Positions 28,803 through 36,754 of a stretch of DNA of 64,000 nucleotides are shown here, piece by piece (within the stretch, counting starts at the first letter, position 1; each line of letters begins with the position of its first letter). The DNA comes from Anaerocolumna sp. GTDB lineage: Bacteria > Bacillota > Clostridia > Lachnospirales > Lachnospiraceae. The notes under the pieces are model-generated. The model was not told the DNA's origin. It did no database searches and worked only from the letters and a program-made list of their open reading frames with translations. The stretch lies in contig JARBTX010000008.1 in assembly GCA_029239975.1 (NCBI GenBank), positions 62,001 to 126,000 on the forward strand, written 5' to 3'. The translations under genes were made by a program, and so were the position numbers.

Positions 28803-29699
28803 CTAGCCCTTAATTGCTCCTGCAATAAAGCTATCTTGAATCTTCTTACTAAAGAATATATAGAATATTAGTGTAGGGAATGTTGCTAAAACCAACGCCG
28901 CACCAATAGGTCCCCAATCCGTCGTGTACTGTCCAGAAAGAGCCTGCACGCCGACTGGTAGTGTTTTGTGCACAGAATCACTAATAAAGATATTCGCAAA
29001 CATCAGCTCGTTCCAGCACTGCAGGAAAGTATAAATTGACACCGTTGCCACAGCCGGCTTCATCAGTGGCACTATGATTCTAAAGAAAATACCCCATGTA
29101 TTACAGCCATCGATACACGCTGCCTCATCAAGATCGATCGGTAATTCTTGCATGAAACCTGTGCAAATAAGTATTCCCATTGCTAATGAAAAAGCAGCGT
29201 AGGGAATAATAAGTGCAAAGTAAGTATTGAGCAAATGCAGTTTTGAAAGAGTAACATAAATGGGCACAATTGCCGCATGAATAGGAATCGTTAATCCTAG
29301 CATAAAAAATGAGTTCATACGCTTTCTTCCATTCCAAATAAATCTAGTCAGGGCAAAAGTCGCCATAAGTGAAAACAACATAACTATTGCAATGGTCACA
29401 ATGGCAATAATAGTACTATTTAAAAAGTATTTACCAATGTGTCCTACACTTAATGCTTTTTCATAGTTTGACCACAACCACTCTTTCGGAAGACCAGCAA
29501 CATTTGTACCAAATATTTCTTCGTTGCTCTTGAGTGAGAAGGTAAACATCCAATATACGGGGAACAGGTTAATGAGTGCCCAGATACCAAATACTATATA
29601 TACCCAAATCTCTTTACCCTTAGTTCCATTATTCTGGAAGGATTCACTCTGATGTCTGGATTTTTTCTTTTGATCCAGAAAGATATCACCTTTTTTCAT
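28803..29699 (-). CDS. Carbohydrate ABC transporter permease (MalG-type)
   Basis: EAACIDGCNTWGIFFRIIVPLMKPA EAA loop; start at 29699 on GGAGG. Confidence 0.92.
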   Translation of the reverse strand: MKKGDIFLDQKKKSRHQSESFQNNGTKGKEIWVYIVFGIWALINLFPVYWMFTFSLKSNEEIFGTNVAGLPKEWLWSNYEKALSVGHIGKYFLNSTIIAIVTIAIVMLFSLMATFALTRFIWNGRKRMNSFFMLGLTIPIHAAIVPIYVTLSKLHLLNTYFALIIPYAAFSLAMGILICTGFMQELPIDLDEAACIDGCNTWGIFFRIIVPLMKPAVATVSIYTFLQCWNELMFANIFISDSVHKTLPVGVQALSGQYTTDWGPIGAALVLATFPTLIFYIFFSKKIQDSFIAGAIKG

Positions 29700-29703
29700 G
29701 TTG

Positions 29704-30585
29704 TTAATCCTCCTTATCCCTAAATATGCGGCCAATAATTATAGCAAATGTGAAGCACAACACGATGAGAAGGAAAGCAATCGTACTGCCCATACCATAT
29801 CTATTACGCAGGAACAACATACTTATCATCAGAGTACTAGGAACTTCAGTTGCGTGTAACGGTCCGCCATTAGTTAAAACATATATTAAATCAAAAGACT
29901 TAAGGGAGCCTGTAACAGCAAATATTGTGCTAATCTTCAGTATTGGCTTAATGTATGGTAAAACAATATAACGGTTTACCTGCCACTCTCTTGCTCCATC
30001 TATCATTGCTGCCTCACGATACTCGATAGGAACACTCTTTACACCAGCAAACATTAGTAGCATATGATAACCAACATACTGCCATAAAACAGGTACGAAA
30101 GTAGCACCAAGCGCGGTAGTTATTTCTCCAAGCCAAATCTTTGCCAGACTATCCAGGCCAAGAGATCGCAGCATTACATTAAGGATTCCATATGATGGAT
30201 TATAAATCTTTAACCAGAGTTGACCGATAACAACAGTCGATATAAGAACGGGCATAAAATAAATTGAAAGGAAACCTCGTTCCCCCTTTCTTCCCTTGCC
30301 GAGAAGAAGTGCAAGCCCCAGTGCAAGTGGCAATTGAATCATTACCGAAAGCAATGCCAAAAGCAACGCATTGCCCAGTGCTTTTACAAAGCCTATCGAA
30401 TTGCTAGTAAACAATTCACTATAATTTTCTAATCCAATGAAAGTCTTATTTCCAAAGCCGTTCCAATCAAATAAGCTGTAATAGCCCGACATAAATATCG
30501 GTGCCACAAGAATGAAAAGAAAAAGAATCAGCGCAGGGAGAATAAAAAGAATAATTGTTAGTTTATTACTGTATAGTTTTTTCAT
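29704..30585 (-). CDS. Carbohydrate ABC transporter permease (MalF/UgpA-type)
   Basis: EAAMIDGAREWQVNRYIVLPYIKP EAA loop; start at 30585. Confidence 0.92.
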   Translation of the reverse strand: MKKLYSNKLTIILFILPALILFLFILVAPIFMSGYYSLFDWNGFGNKTFIGLENYSELFTSNSIGFVKALGNALLLALLSVMIQLPLALGLALLLGKGRKGERGFLSIYFMPVLISTVVIGQLWLKIYNPSYGILNVMLRSLGLDSLAKIWLGEITTALGATFVPVLWQYVGYHMLLMFAGVKSVPIEYREAAMIDGAREWQVNRYIVLPYIKPILKISTIFAVTGSLKSFDLIYVLTNGGPLHATEVPSTLMISMLFLRNRYGMGSTIAFLLIVLCFTFAIIIGRIFRDKED

Positions 30586-30607
30586 CTTGATTCCTTCCCT
30601 AATAGAT

Positions 30608-30669
30608 AAGAAGCGGTTCCCAGATGATTTTGATCCAGACAATCGTTGGGAAACCGCTTCTTTTTTTTA
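30608..30669. promoter_or_regulatory. Strong intercistronic stem-loop between SBP and permease genes
   Basis: AAGAAGCGGTTCCCA ... TGGGAAACCGCTTCTT; the T tract lies only on the antisense side. Confidence 0.75.
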
Positions 30670-30737
30670 TTGAATCAGAACCTAATGGTTTTTATGGCTC
30701 CATTCATATTACTTATATTAACAAATACTTCCCATAA

Positions 30738-32078
30738 TTATTTTTTAAGGTCTTTATCAAGGCCTTCAACAAATGCCTTACCATCAATTGCAGAAGCATA
30801 AATCTGATTTACATAGTCAAGATAAATGTTTGCATTATCAGCAGACTGAATACCATCACCAAAAAGAACACTCTGCTTTGAATTATTCATAATTTCAGCA
30901 ACTGCTAGTGTTAAAGGGTTAAGATTACTTGTGTCATAATCAGGTGTCCATGCTGGAAGTCCATTACCATCAAGGTAACCATAGTGGCAAACGCCTTTAG
31001 CAAGTTCAAGTGCAGCCATTGCAGCAATCTCAGGATTCTTAGAATTTGCTGAAACAGCAAGTGAATCACTAGGACCTCCAATAAGTTCGCCCAATTGAGA
31101 TTTGGTAGAATCAATAACTGGGAACTCAGCAACTTGAACCTTATCAGCTATGTCAACAAAACTTGCACAGTTCCATGTACCATTAATATAGAAAGCGTAT
31201 TTTCCTGATATGAAGTTTGCTTTCACCTCATCATTACTAAGTGCAATTCCTTCTGGATCAAAGTACTTCTTATTAATCATTTCTTGGAATTTGTTAACTG
31301 CATTGATAACTCCTTCGTTATTCCATGGAGTTTTACCAAGATACATATCAGTAAGTGCAGTAGCACCAACGCTCTTTTCGATCATAGACTCAAGATATTC
31401 GGTAACACACCAAGTCTCTTTACCTGAACAACCAAAAGGAATAATTCCCTTTGCAATAAGAGCGTCACAACAAGCTATCAGTTCTTCATATGTACCAGGA
31501 ACTTGATCGAAACCTGCTTGTTTTAATAATTCCTTGTTAGCAAACATAGCAACAACATTGTAATTTGTTGGTGCAGCATATAGCTTGCCGTCATATTTGT
31601 GGTTTACTAAGAATTTATCTTGCAATTCAGAAGCATAATTAGCATATGCATCATCTAAGCAATATACACGTCCAGCATCAACAAATTCTCTAAGGAAACC
31701 GCCTCCCCATGTGAAGAAGATATCTGGTAATTCATTTGCTGCAGCGGCAGCTTTAATCTTAGTCTTATAATCCTGGTTTTGGGTAGCTTCCCATTTGAGG
31801 TTGATTTCCGGATGTGCTTTCTGGAAATCAGCGATGGCAGTTTCATAAGCATGACGATTTGAGTCACTCTCTACTGCTATACACCACATAGTAAGGTTAA
31901 CAGGCTCACTCTCGCTTACAGCCGGTGCTTCGGTAGCTTCCGGTGTTTCAGTTGCTGTATTAGCTTCGGTTGCTGTAGGTTCAGCATTGTCGGTAGATGT
32001 GCTAGAATCTTTTTTCCCACATGCAGCGAGGGATACAAGCATCATCATAGTCATTAGTAATGCAATAGCTTTTTTCAT
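30738..32078 (-). CDS. ABC transporter extracellular solute-binding lipoprotein (family 1)
   Basis: Lipobox (MMLVSLAACGKK), SBP family 1 pattern; adjacent to MalFG-type permeases. Confidence 0.92.
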   Translation of the reverse strand: MKKAIALLMTMMMLVSLAACGKKDSSTSTDNAEPTATEANTATETPEATEAPAVSESEPVNLTMWCIAVESDSNRHAYETAIADFQKAHPEINLKWEATQNQDYKTKIKAAAAANELPDIFFTWGGGFLREFVDAGRVYCLDDAYANYASELQDKFLVNHKYDGKLYAAPTNYNVVAMFANKELLKQAGFDQVPGTYEELIACCDALIAKGIIPFGCSGKETWCVTEYLESMIEKSVGATALTDMYLGKTPWNNEGVINAVNKFQEMINKKYFDPEGIALSNDEVKANFISGKYAFYINGTWNCASFVDIADKVQVAEFPVIDSTKSQLGELIGGPSDSLAVSANSKNPEIAAMAALELAKGVCHYGYLDGNGLPAWTPDYDTSNLNPLTLAVAEIMNNSKQSVLFGDGIQSADNANIYLDYVNQIYASAIDGKAFVEGLDKDLKK

Positions 32079-32201
32079 TATACTCCTCCTATAAAATAAT
32101 TTTATTTATGTTAATGCGATATGACCCCGTGTATATTAGAAGCATCCGGATTTTTGTCGTATGTCTCTTACTCTTAAGTCCAAATCACATTTCCATCTCT
32201 G

Positions 32202-32780
32202 TTATTCGTTGCTTGTTCTAACCATAGGCCATGGATATTCTATCTGCAGCTTACTATCGCCTAACTTAAAATAGCACACTGTATCTTCAAACTGATCTTT
32301 GTAAACAAGCTTAAAGGTCGAATTCTCATCATCTACTGTATAGTTCCCGGAAAAGAAACCATCCTCCATGAATGTTCCCGCCTCAGTAAAGGAGTAAGAC
32401 CAGTTTTTTTCTGCACAGGACCATTCACCTACCAGCCCATTTGGCTCCCCTTTACCACTAAAGGTATATGTATTATTACTATATAGATACATTCCCTCAT
32501 CATTCAGTACATAGCGAAGTTTTATTATCTTATCGTCTTTATCCTTTAACTTAATAAATTGACTGTCACATTCGAAGGAATAGTCCTTACCTTCATACTG
32601 TGCGGTACCATCTTTATGAAATACTGCTATAGCCGTCTCCTTATCGTGTGTATAAGCCCAACTACCATATATCGCATTTGCTTCGTTTGGTTTTGCGGTG
32701 GTATTCTTACCACATGCAGTCATAAATAGCATTATAAGCATAATTACCAAAAATGATGTCAGATATTTAACTTTTTTCAT
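32202..32780 (-). CDS. Hypothetical lipoprotein
   Basis: MKKVKYLTSFLVIMLIMLFMTACGKN lipobox; start moved to 32780 on AGAGGGA RBS. Confidence 0.7.
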   Translation of the reverse strand: MKKVKYLTSFLVIMLIMLFMTACGKNTTAKPNEANAIYGSWAYTHDKETAIAVFHKDGTAQYEGKDYSFECDSQFIKLKDKDDKIIKLRYVLNDEGMYLYSNNTYTFSGKGEPNGLVGEWSCAEKNWSYSFTEAGTFMEDGFFSGNYTVDDENSTFKLVYKDQFEDTVCYFKLGDSKLQIEYPWPMVRTSNE

Positions 32781-33374
32781 GCAATTCCCTCTTTCTAGAC
32801 TCATTATATAATTATCTTTCTATAATTTAAATGTAATATATTTACTTCAGCAAGCACAATTTTTACTATTTTCACTAAATTTTATATTCTTAATTTTCAT
32901 TTTATATCTAAAGAATTAATTTTTATCGGGTATAGTGAGTAAGTAGTTCCCATCCTCTCAGACGAGTAAGTAAGAGAAATCTCACTTCAAACTTCTTCGA
33001 GCAAGTTACAGTATTTAAACCTAGGAACATCAACTAATATAATAGCTTCTCAACATTGATATATATGGAAACCTTTTGAATTCAATTTCTATGATAGAGT
33101 GCTTATTTTGGAGTTTATTTAAATAAATATTCACAGTTTTCATTATATCATTAAGATCATTAGATATTCTGAAAAAGCCCTTTTGTAAGCATATTAATCA
33201 CCATTGTCTTTATACAGTTTATACCATTCTGATTTAAAGTTAAATAATTATAATTGAACAATATTAGTTTACAAGATATATATAAAAGTTGTAAATCTTT
33301 AATTTTTTGCAACTTTATGGTATAATAACTACCTGATAAAACTCGTTACTTCCAAGGATTATATCACAAACAAA

Positions 33375-33416
33375 AAGTTCCATATCAACTAATTACTTTA
33401 TTGATATGGAACTTTT
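33375..33416. terminator. Stem-loop terminator
   Basis: AAAAGTTCCATATCAA ... TTGATATGGAACTTTT. Confidence 0.7.
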
Positions 33417-33441
33417 ATTATTAAATTAATCTTTTCAGATA

Positions 33442-33542
33442 TTATAGCTGCAAATTTCCTTCCATTCCTTCAAACTCTATTACCTCTTACTAGCTAGATA
33501 AGGTCCGTTCTCATATACAAACCGCGGATTCCAAATAGGTGC
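33442..33542 (-). pseudogene. DUF2264 gene relic (internal segment joined to C-terminus)
   Basis: Minus-strand APIWNPRFVYENGPYLASK then VIEFEGMEGNLQL-stop; these match APIWNQWYGYENEPYLASK and VIEFEGMEGNLQL-stop of the intact gene at 12214..14250. Confidence 0.85.
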
Positions 33543-33548
33543 TTAGTT

Positions 33549-35231
33549 TTACTTTTCATCATACGTCTGATAGGATTCAAACAATCTCTTGACAACATTA
33601 TAAGCTAACTTTTTGCGTCGGTATTCATCAACAACGCCTTTATTATTCATAGTTCTAGGACGTACCCAGAACCATTCTTCACTCACACGGATATCACAGA
33701 ACTGCCATATATACACACCACTACAACCAGGTTGCGACATAACTGCTGTGATTTGCTTTTCTAATGTTTCAGCTTGATATTCCTCAGTCCATTTTGAGTT
33801 ATAAGAATTATGATAACCGTATATGCCTCCTGCACCAATTTCCGTTACAAGGAAGGGCTTTCCTGATCCTTCCGTTTCTTTTTGTACCCATTCATATAAA
33901 TCTTTTAGATATTCTTCCACAGGTGTATCATGATACCAAAGTGGATAAATGTTATAGGAAACCACCTCCGGTAAACCTAAGCATAAATCCGACTTAAACT
34001 TGCAACTGGCAAAGGAACGTGGTCTTGTGGTATCTAATTCACCAATGATGTCAAACTGTTTACTATAGCATTCTTTACCATATTCACTATCACTCGCACA
34101 TTCATTTAAAATACCCCAAATATAGATACAAGGGTGATTGTAATGCATTGGAATCATCTCTCTTATCACTTGCTCAGCTTGTGGCCTAAAATTTGGATTT
34201 TTCATATTCTCAACACTCAACCCACGTGCATGATTTTCTTCCCACACAAGGATTCCTTGTTCATCACATAGATCAAGGAAAATCTCATCATTTGGATAGT
34301 GTGCAGTTCGTAACGAATTTGCTCCCAAATGTTTTGTTATTTCTATATCGGCTGCTATAGCAGAATAAGGCAAAGCACAACCAAACTGTGGATGATCCTC
34401 ATGTCTACAAAGTCCCTTTATTCTTAGGGTACGACCATTTAACACTATCTTTTTCCCTTCGACTTTAACTTCTCTAAAACCAAAGCGATCGATTAAGTCA
34501 TCAATTTCCATACCTTCCTCACGGACAACAGCGACTACATTATAAAGCTTAGGATTTTCAGGTGCCCATACTTCAACATCGTCAAAAGCTACTTCTTTCG
34601 ATAAGATTAACTCACTTTCCGCACCAATATCCACAGTATCCCATTCAAGGCTTTTACCTGCTAACTCAGTTTTCAAAGTTATCTGATGTGATCTACTATC
34701 AATATTTTCCACAGCAATCACAATCTTTGCATTCCAACTCCCCTTCTTTGTATAAGGTGTCACATGAACATACTTAATATATACATCCTTAAGCTTTTCC
34801 AAAACAACAGGTCTACTTATTCCACCATACGACATATAGTCATTTGGTATATGTAACGCACTGGCCTCACTAAAACGATTATCTGCCTTTATTTTCAGTT
34901 CGTGTACACCTTCTGGTAGTTCCTTGACGATAGCAGAAAAACTTGTATAGGCATTATAATGATGTGCAATCACTTTACCGTCTAAGGTTACAGTAGCAGT
35001 ATGACTGACTCCTTTAAATTCTAGCCGTATATTACCACTGGCTTGAAACGAAGTTTTGTAGATTCCCTCACCACGATATCCAGAGAAGTCAGGATAGTTT
35101 TCCCAACAACTAGGTGTTGCTACTTGATATGTTTTGTTTGCAAACTCACCCTGACAAGCAGAAAATTCCCATAAACAACCGGTAAGTTCCTCTTGTGGTC
35201 TAATGTTGTGTGTTGAAAATGTTCTTATCAT
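33549..35231 (-). CDS. Glycoside hydrolase family 2, beta-glucuronidase-like
   Basis: WGILNEC acid/base, FLVTEIGAGG nucleophile, and the N-x-K motif (MNNKGVVDEYRRKK) typical of beta-glucuronidases. Confidence 0.85.
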   Translation of the reverse strand: MIRTFSTHNIRPQEELTGCLWEFSACQGEFANKTYQVATPSCWENYPDFSGYRGEGIYKTSFQASGNIRLEFKGVSHTATVTLDGKVIAHHYNAYTSFSAIVKELPEGVHELKIKADNRFSEASALHIPNDYMSYGGISRPVVLEKLKDVYIKYVHVTPYTKKGSWNAKIVIAVENIDSRSHQITLKTELAGKSLEWDTVDIGAESELILSKEVAFDDVEVWAPENPKLYNVVAVVREEGMEIDDLIDRFGFREVKVEGKKIVLNGRTLRIKGLCRHEDHPQFGCALPYSAIAADIEITKHLGANSLRTAHYPNDEIFLDLCDEQGILVWEENHARGLSVENMKNPNFRPQAEQVIREMIPMHYNHPCIYIWGILNECASDSEYGKECYSKQFDIIGELDTTRPRSFASCKFKSDLCLGLPEVVSYNIYPLWYHDTPVEEYLKDLYEWVQKETEGSGKPFLVTEIGAGGIYGYHNSYNSKWTEEYQAETLEKQITAVMSQPGCSGVYIWQFCDIRVSEEWFWVRPRTMNNKGVVDEYRRKKLAYNVVKRLFESYQTYDEK

Positions 35232-35425
35232 AGTATTCTCCCTTCAATTATAACCTTGACTTAATTGATTATTATTGTTTTAATACACTAATAAATCTAC
35301 TGATATAAAGTAATGTTGTAACATAATACGAATAATATCATATTAACCTCAGTATAATGAATTGCACATTCACTATCAATAATATATAATAAGAAAAAAC
35401 TGATATATTCTAAGGTGATGATGAT

Positions 35426-36205
35426 ATGTTTAAAATTCTTCGTATGGGCTGTAATTCTGTACATGACAATAATTTTTCTGTTAATCGTCCTAATGGGTAC
35501 CAATGGGGTCTTCTATTACTTGTAAAATCTAAGGCAATTTTTACTATAGAAAATGAAGATATTTCTACACCTGCAAATACTCTGATTATCTTTGATAAGA
35601 ATTATCCGCATGAGTACAGGGCAAGTGGGACCGAATACAAAAATGACTGGATTCATTTTGAATTTGATCCATTCTTTCTTAATCAATACCCACTTACATT
35701 AAACACACCATTATATTTGTCAAATCATTACTACATCTCTGATTTAATTCAAAAAATGGCGAATGAATTCTATTCTAATAATAAATATAAAGAACAAACC
35801 ATCGAATATTTGGTGAAGCTTTTATTCATAAAGGCAAAGGAACAAATGGAGCCAAATACAATCCAACCTAGACACTCAAAAATTCATGATGATTTAGTTA
35901 AACTACGAAGTGAAATCTATAGTAATCCACACAAGAACTGGTCAATACCATTAATGGCAGATATGCTACACATAAGCTGTGGTCATTTACAAAATATTTA
36001 TAAAGATACCTTTTCCATCTCCTGTATGTCGGAGGTTATTGCAAGCCGTATTACATATGCCAAAGAACTCCTTTTAGATTCAGATTTATCTGTCGGAGAA
36101 ATTTCAACCTTGTGTGGTTATCAAAATGAAGTTCATTTTATGAGACAGTTTAAACAACTATCTACTTTAACTCCCACTGAATACCGCAGGTTAAACAGTA
36201 AGTAA
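35426..36205 (+). CDS. AraC family transcriptional regulator
   Basis: C-term LSVGEISTLCGYQNEVHFMRQFKQLSTLTPTEYRR. Confidence 0.85.
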   Translation: MFKILRMGCNSVHDNNFSVNRPNGYQWGLLLLVKSKAIFTIENEDISTPANTLIIFDKNYPHEYRASGTEYKNDWIHFEFDPFFLNQYPLTLNTPLYLSNHYYISDLIQKMANEFYSNNKYKEQTIEYLVKLLFIKAKEQMEPNTIQPRHSKIHDDLVKLRSEIYSNPHKNWSIPLMADMLHISCGHLQNIYKDTFSISCMSEVIASRITYAKELLLDSDLSVGEISTLCGYQNEVHFMRQFKQLSTLTPTEYRRLNSK

Positions 36206-36304
36206 AGCTTATTTGTAACACTGATTAAACAGGATCTTAGTATTCCATTCATTCAATTAGTCAAACTACAATTCCCCCTGTTCTCGCAAAAGTGTAAAAC
36301 AGAT

Positions 36305-36466
36305 TTAATGACCATGGTTATCATAAGCATGATTTTCTATATAGGACATCATTTGAAGTGATATTGTTTTATTAGTCACACCAAGTTTTTCTCTTAATTC
36401 TTCCTGTGTAATTTTATTTTCTCGACGGAGTTCAGCAATAAATTTACCGATTTTCATCATATCCAT
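36305..36466 (-). pseudogene. XRE-family HTH regulator, N-terminal fragment
   Basis: MDMMKIGKFIAELRRENKITQEELREKLGVTNKTIS then loss of the HTH continuation and a stop after 53 aa. Confidence 0.7.
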
Positions 36467-36617
36467 TCTTATTTTACCTCTCTCATTAGATTTCTACATA
36501 GAAATAATAAATAAAATTCACGAAATTGTCTTTACCATATATAGCGAATAGCATTGGACATAGTGTAAATACTAAATTTTTACCAAAAAAACACCCTATC
36601 ATTTTCATGATAGGGCG

Positions 36618-36677
36618 CCCTATAATTTCATCTCCACACAGCTCACCATTTTCTTGAAATCCTTCTAACGAATATAG
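36618..36677 (-). pseudogene. GNAT acetyltransferase C-terminal fragment
   Basis: LYSLEGFQENGELCGDEIIG resembles LYSSVGFHENGEMCEDEIVS of the intact GNAT at 45612..46100. Confidence 0.6.
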
Positions 36678-36754
36678 AATAATTGGTAGCTTGGGATGTA
36701 ATATTCCCAATATCGGTTGTTTAGGAATTTAAATTGAATATATCCTGATTAGTA

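Noticed and set aside
33200-33250. Short peptide-like segment FNFKSEWYKLYKDNGD-stop on the minus strand
   Set aside because: Only about 16 codons and no identifiable family; cannot be distinguished from chance.
36486-36710. 74-aa minus-strand ORF as a real gene
   Set aside because: Reads through a GNAT fragment and then a terminator hairpin; better explained as relic.
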